A DNA stretch of 64,000 nt from BCD1 sp965230565 (GTDB lineage Bacteria > Bacteroidota > Bacteroidia > Chitinophagales > Saprospiraceae): the NCBI GenBank assembly GCA_965230565.1, contig CBDDLH010000016.1, forward strand, positions 992,001 to 1,056,000, read 5' to 3'. Below are positions 8,620 to 17,599 of the stretch, in pieces (the first letter of the stretch is position 1; every line of letters starts with the position of its first letter). The notes under the pieces were generated by a model. It was given only the letters and a program-made list of their open reading frames with translations. It made no database searches and was not told the origin of the DNA. The translations under genes and the position numbers were made by a program.

Positions 8620-9366
8620 ATGATTATTTCAAAGTTACTATATCATGTGGGTCGGTATTTTATGATGCTGGGGACTGCTTTTTCCCGACCGGAAAAGGCT
8701 AACATGTACTATAAGGAAACCATCCGTCAGATGCATGATATCGGTATCGGCTCCCTCATCATTGTTGGGCTGATCTCCATTTTCATTGGTGCGGTGACGG
8801 CGGTACAGTTTGCCTATCAGCTGGATGGAACACTAGTTCCTAAATACTACATTGGTTATGTGGTTCGTGATATCACCATCATCGAATTGGCTCCAACCAT
8901 TACTTGTTTGGTTTTAGCCGGAAAAGTGGGATCCAATATTGCTGCTGAAATCGGTGGTATGCGACAAAAAGAACATATTGATGCCATGGAAATCATGGGA
9001 GTTAATACTGCTGCCTACCTCGTAATGCCTAAGATTGTGGCTGCGGTGATTATCATCCCTGTTTTGGTAGCGCTTGCCGCCTTTATAGGCATTATTGGTG
9101 GTTATATGGCCTCTGTATTCACAGGAATGTTATCTGATGCAGAGTATATTCAGGGGCTAAGGTCATTCTTTGTTGAAAAGAACATCACCCTGTTGTTTGT
9201 TAAAGCCACGGTATTTGCGTTTCTGTTGACGAGTGTTTCTGCATATATGGGATTCTTTGTAAAGGGAGGTAGCATTGAGTTGGGTAAAGCAAGTACCAAT
9301 GCTGTTGTTATGAGTGATATCCTCATTTTGTTAGCAGATTATATCATCGCGGTAATGTTCACCTAG
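8620..9366 (+). CDS. mlaE: MlaE-family ABC transporter permease
   Basis: This 248-residue integral membrane protein is the permease of an MCE-type lipid transporter. In the Mla system these permeases move phospholipids between the inner membrane and a periplasmic MCE ring to keep the outer membrane asymmetric. The sequence shows several hydrophobic helices: IGSLIIVGLISIFIGAVTAV, IVAAVIIIPVLVALAAFIGI and a final ILILLADYIIAVMFT. The conserved cytoplasmic block AGKVGSNIAAEIGGMRQKEH with EIMG is also present, which couples to the ATPase. The ATPase gene follows after 29 bp. The MCE-domain partner (MlaD) normally next in line is absent; a tRNA gene and an unrelated peptidase follow. Confidence 0.93.
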   Translation: MIISKLLYHVGRYFMMLGTAFSRPEKANMYYKETIRQMHDIGIGSLIIVGLISIFIGAVTAVQFAYQLDGTLVPKYYIGYVVRDITIIELAPTITCLVLAGKVGSNIAAEIGGMRQKEHIDAMEIMGVNTAAYLVMPKIVAAVIIIPVLVALAAFIGIIGGYMASVFTGMLSDAEYIQGLRSFFVEKNITLLFVKATVFAFLLTSVSAYMGFFVKGGSIELGKASTNAVVMSDILILLADYIIAVMFT

Positions 9367-9395
9367 TGATCATCCAATAATCGAATAGACAATTC

Positions 9396-10181
9396 ATGAT
9401 ACGAACAGAAGATATATTTAAATCCTTCGATGATAATGAAGTTTTGAAAGGTATCACTACTGAATTCCTGCCCGGGAAAACCAATCTTATCATTGGTCGA
9501 AGCGGTGCGGGAAAAACAGTCTTACTTAAACTGTTGGTTGGCTTGATCAACCCTACGGCCGGAAAGGTCTGGTATGACGATATTGACTTCTACAGCCTCA
9601 AGCCCAAAGAGGTTCGAAACATTCGTATGCAAGTGGGTATGTTATTCCAGGGGTCTGCCCTTTTTGACTCTATGACCGTTGAACAAAATGTGCGGTTCCC
9701 TCTGGATATGTTTACCAACATGACTGCCAAGGAAAAACTCGATCGAATAAACTATTGCCTCGATCGGGTGAGTTTGGAAGGTGTTAATAATAAATATCCT
9801 TCCGAAACCAGTGGAGGGATGCAGAAAAGGATCGGTATCGCCAGAGCCATTGTGTTGGAGCCCAAATACCTGTTCTGTGATGAACCTAACTCGGGGCTCG
9901 ATCCCAAAACAGCCTTGTTGATCGATGAATTGATCCGCGACATTACCATCGAAAACAATATCACTACCGTCATCAATACGCACGACATGAACTCTGTAAT
10001 GGAGATCGGAGATAATGTTATACTTTTATTCCAGGGTAAACTGGCCTGGCGGGGCAGTCGGGAGGAAGTACTCGAAAGCGAAAACGAGATCTTACAGGAC
10101 TTCATGTTCGCCTCCCCTTTCCTCCAGAAACTTAGAGATGCGGCGATGGAAGAAGGCGTTTCGCTGAAGAGCAGCAAATAA
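9396..10181 (+). CDS. mlaF: MlaF-like ABC transporter ATP-binding protein
   Basis: The 261-residue ATPase energises the adjacent MlaE permease. The Walker A motif is GRSGAGKT (about residues 34-41). The Q-loop is MLFQGSALFDSM, and the signature is SGGMQKRIGIARAI in place of LSGGQ. Walker B is YLFCDEPNSGLDP, and the switch His is in TVINTHDM. The Met in the signature (SGGM) and the SALFDSMTVEQNV block are typical of Mla/Mkl-type ATPases. Residues after 230 form the short regulatory tail of the family. Translation starts 29 bp after mlaE ends, so both are one operon. Confidence 0.93.
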   Translation: MIRTEDIFKSFDDNEVLKGITTEFLPGKTNLIIGRSGAGKTVLLKLLVGLINPTAGKVWYDDIDFYSLKPKEVRNIRMQVGMLFQGSALFDSMTVEQNVRFPLDMFTNMTAKEKLDRINYCLDRVSLEGVNNKYPSETSGGMQKRIGIARAIVLEPKYLFCDEPNSGLDPKTALLIDELIRDITIENNITTVINTHDMNSVMEIGDNVILLFQGKLAWRGSREEVLESENEILQDFMFASPFLQKLRDAAMEEGVSLKSSK

Positions 10182-10201
10182 GTGATGAGGAAAGAGTGCA
10201 T

Positions 10202-10294
10202 AGTGCATGGTGCAGAATGTATAGTGTAGAACTGAAAGCTACTAAATTGAGTTGACCGTTTTCATTTTAAACACTACACTTTGCACCATGCACT
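10202..10294. repeat. Imperfect long inverted repeat downstream of mlaF
   Basis: The arm AGTGCATGGTGCA (10202-10214) is matched by its exact complement at 10282-10294. An inner pair, AGTGTAG at 10223-10229 and CTACACT at 10274-10280, is also perfect. The region is built from variants of GTGCATAGTGCA-like words. It may fold into a long stem in the mlaEF transcript, but there is no T-tract directly after the arm. Confidence 0.6.
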
Positions 10295-10356
10295 TTCCAC
10301 TAAAAAATAACTACTAATTTTATCCTTTTAAATTTTACATTTTACACATTACCGCT

Positions 10357-10364
10357 TATCTTTG
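10357..10364 (+). promoter_or_regulatory. Putative -7 element (TATCTTTG) for tRNA-Leu
   Basis: TATCTTTG fits TAnnTTTG and lies 60 bp upstream of the tRNA. The upstream TTG is not clear. Confidence 0.45.
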
Positions 10365-10424
10365 CGGAGCTTTTGAAAAAAGCCACTAAAAACGGACACC
10401 ATCAACTGTTAAAATCCTATGAAA

Positions 10425-10508
10425 GCCCAGGTGGTGGAATTGGTAGACACGCTAGCTTGAGGGGCTAGTGCTCGCAAGGGCGTGCAGGTTCGAATCCTGT
10501 TCTGGGCA
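10425..10508 (+). tRNA. tRNA-Leu, anticodon GAG
   Basis: The acceptor stem GCCCAGG pairs with TCTGGGC (one G-T pair), leaving discriminator A. The anticodon stem CTAGC/GCTAG encloses a 7-base loop TTGAGGG, so the anticodon is GAG, reading CUC and CUU leucine codons. A long variable arm (class II) and a T-arm with GGTTCGAATCC follow. The CCA end is not encoded. Confidence 0.96.
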
Positions 10509-10515
10509 CAAGTTG

Positions 10516-10552
10516 AAAAACGATTTGGTCGATTGATCAAATCGTTTTTTTT
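10516..10552 (+). terminator. Terminator after tRNA-Leu
   Basis: A 15-bp stem with one G-T pair (arms 10516-10530 and 10535-10549, loop GATT) ends in a T run, eight bases after the tRNA. Confidence 0.85.
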
Positions 10553-10711
10553 ATGTCCATATGCGACATCATTCAGTTTAAATACTTTCGGAATAAATCA
10601 AGTTTAATATCTATGAAATGAAATAAATCCTAAAACAGCATGGTTTTGGGTCGTTTCTCTCAAAACCCTAATGGGCATTTTGTTGTATATTGAGAAAAAC
10701 ATACTGAAAAA

Positions 10712-12085
10712 ATGAGCTCAATGAATAAGTTTAAGACCTTTCTATTTTTTTTGTTCCTTACCTTTTTTTCTATCCACACATTCGCTCAAAACCCCTATTT
10801 CCCCAAAACGCTCAACATGCGCGAACGCGCAGAAGTCATCGATGCTTGGTTAGAAGAGCGAGTAGAAACCGTATTACCGGAAATAATGAGGCGGTCAGGT
10901 ATTGATATGTGGATCGTCATCGCCAGAGAATACAATGAAGACCCGGTCATCAAAACACTGCTCCCCGCCACCTGGCAATCCGCCCGTCGAACAACCATCC
11001 TTATCGCTTATGATCCCGGGGAAGATAAACCTCTGGAGACCTTTGGCATGTCCAGGTACAATACAGGAAAAGTGTTTGAAACAAAATGGAATAAGGAGGA
11101 GCAGCCAGACCAGTGGAAAGCATTGGCGGATATGATCATTGAGAAAGACCCGAAGAAAATTGGCATTAACAAATCAGAAAATTTTGGCCTTGCGGATGGT
11201 ATCTCCGCTACCCACTTTGAACAACTGATGAAGGTGCTGCCCGAAAAATATCAATCCAGACTGGTGAATGCAGAAAATGTGGCTATTGGCTGGCTGGAGA
11301 CCAGAACAGAATCAGAAATGATGGTATATCAGAATCTGGTAAGAATGGCTCACCAAATAATCGCAGAAGGATTATCAGAAAAGGTAATCCAAACTGGCAT
11401 TACCACCACCAATGATGTGGTCTGGTGGTACAGAGACCGGATCCGTGAACTTGGTTTCACTGCATGGTTCCATCCTACTGTATCCATACAAAGGGCTGAT
11501 CCTGAGAGCTCTGATCATTTACGGTCGTTTTCTGAACGCCCGGATCAACAAACCATCATGCCTGGAGATCTACTGCATGTCGATTTTGGCATCACATATT
11601 TGAGGTTGAATACTGATACCCAGCAACATGCCTATGTATTAAGACCTGGTGAAAAAAATGTACCTGATTATTTGATCAAAGCTTTTCAAAAAGGCAATAG
11701 GGTTCAGGATATTTTGACTTCCCATTTCAAAACTGGTGCTACTGGAAACGAAATATTAAAAGCGACCCTTGATCAATGTAAAACAGAAGGTCTCAAAGGA
11801 GTCATTTACACCCATCCCATCGGTTTCCACGGCCACGGGGCTGGCCCAACCATTGGTTTATGGGATCAGCAAGGGGGTGTTCGAGGTAAAGGAGATTATC
11901 CACTTTTCGATAACACTGCCTATTCAATAGAATTAAATGCTGGAGTTTACATCGAGGAATGGAAAAAGGAAGTTCGAATCATGTTGGAAGAAAATGCTTT
12001 CTTTGATGGCAAAGATGTACGGTACATCGACGGGAGACAGAAAGAAATCATGACCATTCCAAGGCCTTTGTATCCAAATGATTAG
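10712..12085 (+). CDS. Secreted M24-family metallopeptidase (Xaa-Pro aminopeptidase-like)
   Basis: The 457-residue protein has a signal peptide (FLFFLFLTFFSIHTFAQ). An N-terminal creatinase-like domain runs to about residue 190, followed by an M24 pita-bread catalytic domain. Metal-ligand positions are readable: two Asp in HVDFGITYLRLNTD (11 residues apart), His in GFHGHGAGP, Glu in YSIELNAG, and a final Glu in VRIMLEEN. M24 enzymes use two metal ions to remove N-terminal residues, often before proline. A second ATG (10721) is an equally good start and loses only three residues. The gene is monocistronic, with tRNA-Leu before it and 270 bp of AT-rich sequence after. It is one of two M24 peptidases here; the other (26475) is the cytosolic type. 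Confidence 0.88.
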   Translation: MSSMNKFKTFLFFLFLTFFSIHTFAQNPYFPKTLNMRERAEVIDAWLEERVETVLPEIMRRSGIDMWIVIAREYNEDPVIKTLLPATWQSARRTTILIAYDPGEDKPLETFGMSRYNTGKVFETKWNKEEQPDQWKALADMIIEKDPKKIGINKSENFGLADGISATHFEQLMKVLPEKYQSRLVNAENVAIGWLETRTESEMMVYQNLVRMAHQIIAEGLSEKVIQTGITTTNDVVWWYRDRIRELGFTAWFHPTVSIQRADPESSDHLRSFSERPDQQTIMPGDLLHVDFGITYLRLNTDTQQHAYVLRPGEKNVPDYLIKAFQKGNRVQDILTSHFKTGATGNEILKATLDQCKTEGLKGVIYTHPIGFHGHGAGPTIGLWDQQGGVRGKGDYPLFDNTAYSIELNAGVYIEEWKKEVRIMLEENAFFDGKDVRYIDGRQKEIMTIPRPLYPND

Positions 12086-12357
12086 CAGGAAAATTAATCA
12101 TTTGGTGAACATGAAAAACTTGAAGCAAAATAATTAACATATTAAACAATTTTATTCTAAAAAACACCTTTTTGTTTTACATTTATTTGATTACTGTTGT
12201 TTAAGTTCAATTTTTATTCTAGATTTACTCTGACAATGAAATTAAAAAAATACTAAAACCCTAAGGGATGCTCAAAACTCTCCGATACTTTGATGCATTT
12301 CAAAGACTCTATTTATGACAATAACAATTATTTAGAGTTTAAAATATCAACACACCA

Positions 12358-13143
12358 ATGACAAAACCAGCAATTGCACTCCTGGCATTCTCAGCCATGA
12401 TATTTTTTTCTTGTTCAGACTTTTTCAAAGACGATTTCAAACTAATGCCACCTTCCTCAAAAAAGTTTAATATCACTTTTCCCAGTTTGGTGTCTTTTGA
12501 AATTACTCAAACCGTAACTCCGGACCAACAAGGGCTAACCAATGAAATTTCTAATACCTTTACCATTACAAATGAGTTGAATCAACCTATTTCTCACCTT
12601 AAGTTTGGTATTAATATTTTTGATTCAACAGATAGGTTTCAAAATAACCTCATTGTCTCCTACATTGATTCATTACAGCAATCCCTGGATGGGTTCGGGA
12701 AATCATCCGAGAAACCTTTCAATACCAGTTTTGGAGCTAATCTAACTGAGGACATGATAGAAGTTATCATCCTTGAACAGGACGTATCAGATTCCCATCC
12801 TTCCAATGGTATTTATGTTGGAGAAGCATTTTTTTACCAACAGCCTGATAGTATTCCAAAAAATATTCCTTACCTCCAAGGTATCATTGATTATAAAGGT
12901 GACCTTACTCTAAGAGCCAGTGGAAGTGAAATTGAAGACTATAATATCAGTGGTCGTCTTTCATTATCAGGGCAATTTGTTGGCCAACATACCTCCTCTG
13001 TGGGGGACGGCGTTGATAACCTTAGGAATAAAGTTAACACCAATATAGTGCTTCAAGGAGACACTTTGGAAATGAATCTGGTTCCAACATCAAGTAGCAG
13101 CTCTGATATCGATTCAATTATAGTGGTTCTACACCAAAATTAG
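12358..13143 (+). CDS. Lipoprotein of unknown function
   Basis: The 261-residue product has a lipoprotein signal (AIALLAFSAMIFFSC, Cys near residue 19). The mature part is rich in beta-prone, polar sequence. It has no motif I recognise and ends with a Ser-rich stretch before a final hydrophobic strand. It starts an AT-rich block with the amidase and the large coiled-coil protein, all on the plus strand with gaps of 110-125 bp. It could be a surface or periplasmic partner of the amidase, for example a substrate-binding or protective lipoprotein, but nothing in the sequence proves that. Confidence 0.7.
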   Translation: MTKPAIALLAFSAMIFFSCSDFFKDDFKLMPPSSKKFNITFPSLVSFEITQTVTPDQQGLTNEISNTFTITNELNQPISHLKFGINIFDSTDRFQNNLIVSYIDSLQQSLDGFGKSSEKPFNTSFGANLTEDMIEVIILEQDVSDSHPSNGIYVGEAFFYQQPDSIPKNIPYLQGIIDYKGDLTLRASGSEIEDYNISGRLSLSGQFVGQHTSSVGDGVDNLRNKVNTNIVLQGDTLEMNLVPTSSSSSDIDSIIVVLHQN

Positions 13144-13256
13144 GTCTATTAAAAAAAATAGATTCAACTGGATATTTCTAAATAAGATGACTTAATCACT
13201 TTTTCGAAAGGCCCTCACCTTTTTGAGAAGTCGGTTAATTCAAAAACATCACAATA

Positions 13257-14288
13257 ATGAAAGGAACGAGTATACCTAACCATGAATGGTCTTTTTTTTC
13301 TTCAAAAAAAGATAGCGATGGGAAACAATTTGATATAAATCAGGAAATAAAAAAAATTAAGGGTACTAATGAAGCTATAAAATTCTTCAAATGCACGATT
13401 AACAAAAAATATAAACAACAGCACCCAGATAAAATAAAGGACTTTTTGCTACCCCCCAATAACCCACCAAGTAAAATGCAAATTGTTCTTCATTTTACGG
13501 CAGGTTATATAAAAGGTGATGTTGCAATCTTGACCAGGGGAGTTGGAAGAAATAAAGATGGAGAACCAATAGAACCTTGGCGCGTATCAGTACCTTTTAT
13601 CATTGCACGCAATGGAAAAATCGTAAAATTGTGGGACGAAAAAAAGCATTGGGCAAATCATCTTGGCCCAGGTGCTGTTGGTGGTAATGAAACGATGAGT
13701 AAAAAAACGATCAGTATCGAGCTCTCAAACGTCGGGCCGCTGGAACTCAAAGGAGAAGATTTACATACCATCTACAGTACCGAAAAGAAACCTGATATTT
13801 ATTGTAAAAAGGAAGAAACAAATCTTTACACGACACTTGATAAGTCATTTAGAGGAAAAAAATATTTTGCCAGTTTTACAAATGCTCAATACAAAAGTTT
13901 AATTACCCTTTTAAAGTATTTAACCGCCAAGCATGATATACCCAAAAAGTTCCTAAGTGATAAAAAACGGGACAAAACTTTAACAAAAAAAGAATTGAAT
14001 GACTTTCGTGGTATTGTTTCACATGTTAATTACAGAGGGAAAAACAAATGGAATAAATGGGAAAAATGGGACATAGGCCCTGCATTTGATTGGGACAGAG
14101 TGATTAAGGGGCTAACAAAAAAACCAATTAACTCACGAGGAGGCAAGTCAACTCAGGATAAGAAAAAACGAACCGATGAAAGGAATTTCTCTAAGTCTCA
14201 GAAAGACGACAGAACGTATTCTAAACCTTCAAAAGATGACAACAGAACGTTCTCCAAACCTCACAAAGATGACAGAAAATTGTCGTAA
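13257..14288 (+). CDS. N-acetylmuramoyl-L-alanine amidase-like protein (Amidase_2/PGRP fold), no signal peptide
   Basis: Residues about 73-285 carry the Amidase_2/PGRP pattern. His79 (MQIVLHFTAG), His256 (IVSHVNYRG) and Asp272 (DIGPAFDWDRV) are placed as the zinc ligands of this fold. The strand TISIELSNVG is also typical. The enzyme class cuts the bond between MurNAc and L-Ala in peptidoglycan. There is no signal peptide, which is unusual for a cell-wall amidase and would fit an exported effector, a phage-type lysin or export by an unrecognised route. The C-terminus from 290 on is a charged tail of about ten-residue repeats with the core RTFSKPxKDD. The last repeat is cut by a TAA at a position where other copies have AAA, so the tail may once have been longer. 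Confidence 0.78.
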   Translation: MKGTSIPNHEWSFFSSKKDSDGKQFDINQEIKKIKGTNEAIKFFKCTINKKYKQQHPDKIKDFLLPPNNPPSKMQIVLHFTAGYIKGDVAILTRGVGRNKDGEPIEPWRVSVPFIIARNGKIVKLWDEKKHWANHLGPGAVGGNETMSKKTISIELSNVGPLELKGEDLHTIYSTEKKPDIYCKKEETNLYTTLDKSFRGKKYFASFTNAQYKSLITLLKYLTAKHDIPKKFLSDKKRDKTLTKKELNDFRGIVSHVNYRGKNKWNKWEKWDIGPAFDWDRVIKGLTKKPINSRGGKSTQDKKKRTDERNFSKSQKDDRTYSKPSKDDNRTFSKPHKDDRKLS

Positions 14289-14412
14289 CCTGATAGTAGA
14301 ACCAAGGTTTTGAAAACAAAAAAAGTACCGACTCAGCAAGAATAGACCTTTGACATCTCATCATCCGCTTATACATTTTAACCCTTTTAAATCCTACTAA
14401 AACGCAAAATCA

Positions 14413-17295
14413 ATGACACCTTTAAACAAAACCCTCATCTTCTTTTTATTCTTAATATTTTCTACTAATGTGGTTGCCCAGAAAAACACAATAGATACAA
14501 AATCTTTCAATTTACTGGGGATTTCCGATTACTTCATAAGCGCAGAAACAAATGGTAACGCTTACGTATTTACCATTTATTCAATTAAGGATGGCCCCAA
14601 AGATTCAAAAAATGTAACCTTCACCTTAAGGCCAATGACAAAGGAATCCTTTATTCAAAACTTCTTTAGGTATTATGACAAATTCTATGATAAAATAAAA
14701 CCTGAGGAAAACGGAATCCAGGTACCAAGTCCAAAAGGCCTCAATTATCTGGCTGCTATGTCAGATGAAAAAAAGTCAGAAGACTATAGAAAACTTGAGG
14801 AAGAAGCAACCAAGCTTTTCTACATGTTTGTTGCCGAAAGTATCGTGTATGATGACCGTGGAAACGAACCGATTGCGGGTACCATATGCTATGTGGATAG
14901 CTTGTTAATACTTAGAAGCGATGTCAATTACAAATCTCAGCACCGAATTATCAAACGTTTATGGAAAGTATATAAGCAGGATAGGAAGTTAGTAAAAGAA
15001 TCACTTAAGGCTGGAAAATTAGACGAACACCTTGATTCAGAGGCAGAAATATCAGATACAAAATTGAATGAAAAGACAAAAGGTACCGGTCAGGAAAGCC
15101 TATCTGGAGAATTTCAATTTTCTCAATTAACTGCTCGTATGAACCGAAGAAAATTCTTTAAATCAAAAGAGAAAGCGTTTTTAACTAAACGAGCCGACGA
15201 CCAACAGAGCAAATATGAAATAGTCGTTGAAGATTTGAATAAAAACACAACAAACTTGAAAATAAGTCGTGATTCCTTAAAGGCCTATAAGGATGACCTG
15301 GCAAAATTAGATTCAATCAAACATCTTGAATCTAGGAGAAAAAACGCTACCAAAGAAATATTAGAAGCTTATAAAAACGACAGGCAGATATTTAAAGCAA
15401 AAGGAAAAGCCGAGAAGATTTATAATTTATATAATGATATTAATTTTGGTGCAGGCCCCGTAAAAGAAGCACCCAATATCTTAATGTCAAGATTATTGGA
15501 TTATGATGAATCATTATTGTCGCTCAATTGCCAGGAAAATGAAGGGGAAGAATGGCATATAAAAGTAAATAATCAACGGGACGCATTAAAAACATTTTTC
15601 ACCCAAAGCCTGGAAAAAGAAAAGAAAGCATTAGCAATAACTTCAGATTCAGCAAATATTCAAAAGAACATCTATCTTTTTGAAAGCATTCTGAAAATTT
15701 TTGAAAGTATTCCTGCTTTATCTCAACATAAGGTTTGTGAAAATGTCAACATTTTAATTAATCTGAACAAACAGCAGGAGAAGTTTACCAGCCAAATTAA
15801 TAATCCAACAACCAAAACCCAGGTCAAATCCCTCTTATATCCACACCTTGACACTTTAACATTAGGTGATACCCAAATTTCCATCTTAACCTATAGTGAA
15901 AATAAATCTGATATTATTACTAAAAAATTAGATACGCTCACTCAACAATTAAATCAAAGAGTAAAAATATTTCATGAAAAAATTGATACCCTGGAAAAAG
16001 AAAAAAACGTAAACATTCGCCGATTAGCTCAACAGGAAGATCAACTTATTTTCAAGAGTTTTAAGGTAGACAGTATCGTCATTGAAATCAACGAAGGATT
16101 CATCGAGAACATCCAAATGGTAGGAAAAGTAGATGAATATTCTGATAAATATGGTCACATTATAATTGATTCTGAAGGAAAAGCCATTCCTATTCCACGT
16201 ACCTTAAAGTTTGAGAATTCTTCGCCTATTGGTTTTTCGCGTAAACTGGATTTTGATGCCATCAAAGGAAAAAGTCTTTATACCCGGGGTGGTGAAAGGA
16301 TCCAATACGAAACTTACCTGGAAGATGTATTAACGCTTTATATCCAAGAACATGAAGTAGGCAGAAGAGATTATAGCCCAGCCAACCAAAAAGTGGTTCT
16401 TAAAAACGATGACCCCATTCCAGGAGAATTGTGTAAAGGACTTAAAAAAGAGGCTACTTATAAATTGTTTGAAGCAAAAGTATTCAGTGATTTTGTTGGC
16501 CTGGATGAAACTGTACCTAATGGACTTATCCAAACGGAAATCAGTAAGCGAATAAATCTGCTCACCAACAGAAAACCTTTCCAGTTTATCAGCTTCGGCG
16601 GACTACATAATGAATGGAATGTCGGTGGAATTTCCTATTTCGAACCATCACTTACCCTCTCCAAAATCGAGAACAATAACAAAATGTTGCCCTTGCAGAG
16701 CGAAGATCGATTCGTCAGCAATCAATACACCCCGATCAAATATACTTCGACTTTAAAGTTAAAGCAATTTGAAAATTTTAGTGTCGGTGCTGACGCCAAT
16801 TTAATATTACTGGACATTCCAAATATAAAATCCACCTTTTTCCTGAATTTTGGATTTAGATATGGGCGAACAGGCATACAAGACTCTATCCGTACAGCTA
16901 TCAATGGTTTGGTTCAGGTAGATCCTAATGCGGTATTGGAATACGGAGTAAACACCTTTGATCTATCCCGACAAATTATGTGGAATATTTATGCTGATGA
17001 ACGCTATGGATTTTCATTAAGCTGGGAGCATCATTGGTTTTATTTGAGAGACAATCGATTTGAACAAGTAGCCAACAACACCTTTTTTGACAATCAGGTT
17101 ACCACTGATGAAAAGAAAGATCGTCAATTTAACAAATTTCGTTTCTTGATGACATTGGAACAATCCTCAAACAACAATGGAAGACTCTTCTTCCGATATA
17201 CTTATCATTGGCAACAAGGATTTTGGAGAACCGGTTTCCACCAGGCACAGGTGGGATATTCCTTCTTCCTTTTGGGTAGACCTAAAAACGACTAA
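14413..17295 (+). CDS. Large secreted coiled-coil protein with probable C-terminal outer-membrane domain
   Basis: I do not recognise this 960-residue protein. It has a signal peptide (LIFFLFLIFSTNVVAQ). Residues about 210-560 are Lys- and Glu-rich and predicted helical, with coiled-coil-like stretches (DLNKNTTNLKISRDSLKAYK, and LDTLTQQLNQRVKIFHEKID). The region after 690 switches to alternating polar and aromatic strands, such as FGGLHNEWNVGGISYF and FFLNFGFRYGRT. The final 120 residues (WNIYADERYGFSLSWEHHWF, then FRFLMTLEQ and a closing QVGYSFFLL) read like a small beta-barrel. A secreted protein with a periplasmic stalk and an outer-membrane anchor is the simplest model. It ends the AT-rich block and is followed by a terminator. 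Its link to the amidase is inferred from position only. Confidence 0.65.
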   Translation: MTPLNKTLIFFLFLIFSTNVVAQKNTIDTKSFNLLGISDYFISAETNGNAYVFTIYSIKDGPKDSKNVTFTLRPMTKESFIQNFFRYYDKFYDKIKPEENGIQVPSPKGLNYLAAMSDEKKSEDYRKLEEEATKLFYMFVAESIVYDDRGNEPIAGTICYVDSLLILRSDVNYKSQHRIIKRLWKVYKQDRKLVKESLKAGKLDEHLDSEAEISDTKLNEKTKGTGQESLSGEFQFSQLTARMNRRKFFKSKEKAFLTKRADDQQSKYEIVVEDLNKNTTNLKISRDSLKAYKDDLAKLDSIKHLESRRKNATKEILEAYKNDRQIFKAKGKAEKIYNLYNDINFGAGPVKEAPNILMSRLLDYDESLLSLNCQENEGEEWHIKVNNQRDALKTFFTQSLEKEKKALAITSDSANIQKNIYLFESILKIFESIPALSQHKVCENVNILINLNKQQEKFTSQINNPTTKTQVKSLLYPHLDTLTLGDTQISILTYSENKSDIITKKLDTLTQQLNQRVKIFHEKIDTLEKEKNVNIRRLAQQEDQLIFKSFKVDSIVIEINEGFIENIQMVGKVDEYSDKYGHIIIDSEGKAIPIPRTLKFENSSPIGFSRKLDFDAIKGKSLYTRGGERIQYETYLEDVLTLYIQEHEVGRRDYSPANQKVVLKNDDPIPGELCKGLKKEATYKLFEAKVFSDFVGLDETVPNGLIQTEISKRINLLTNRKPFQFISFGGLHNEWNVGGISYFEPSLTLSKIENNNKMLPLQSEDRFVSNQYTPIKYTSTLKLKQFENFSVGADANLILLDIPNIKSTFFLNFGFRYGRTGIQDSIRTAINGLVQVDPNAVLEYGVNTFDLSRQIMWNIYADERYGFSLSWEHHWFYLRDNRFEQVANNTFFDNQVTTDEKKDRQFNKFRFLMTLEQSSNNNGRLFFRYTYHWQQGFWRTGFHQAQVGYSFFLLGRPKND

Positions 17296-17378
17296 ATACC
17301 TGATAGGTTTTCAAAATATCTCCTGGCTAATCAACTGCTATAAATATTGAAGTCTTTAAGGTTTTCTAAATTATGAAC

Positions 17379-17409
17379 AAAAAATCCAGTTGAAAATACT
17401 GGATTTTTT
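17379..17409 (+). terminator. Terminator after the coiled-coil protein gene
   Basis: The arms AAAAAATCCAGT (17379-17390) and ACTGGATTTTTT (17398-17409) form a perfect 12-bp stem with a TGAAAAT loop and a T-rich 3' side. It could work in both directions. Confidence 0.75.
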
Positions 17410-17550
17410 GTTTTAAGATCATCCGCTATTGTAATAAAACCCTCCCTTTGCTACAACTTTTTTCCATACTTCCCATTATAATAAACAAGCCTTTTCCACA
17501 AGCCAATAGTCAAAACCACGTAGCTACCTGATTTTTACCCTCAGGCAGCC

Positions 17551-17558
17551 TATCTTTG
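17551..17558 (+). promoter_or_regulatory. Putative -7 element (TATCTTTG) upstream of cysE
   Basis: TATCTTTG matches TAnnTTTG 42 bp before the cysE start codon. No clear TTG box lies at the expected 19-21 bp upstream; CTG is found there. Confidence 0.5.
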
Positions 17559-17599
17559 TAGAAGCTGTTTTAAAATGGCTTCTTTAAAAGCAATCGACC

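Noticed and set aside
13257..14288. Considered a prophage endolysin
   Set aside because: No phage structural, holin or integrase genes are near, and neighbours are a lipoprotein and a secreted coiled-coil protein.
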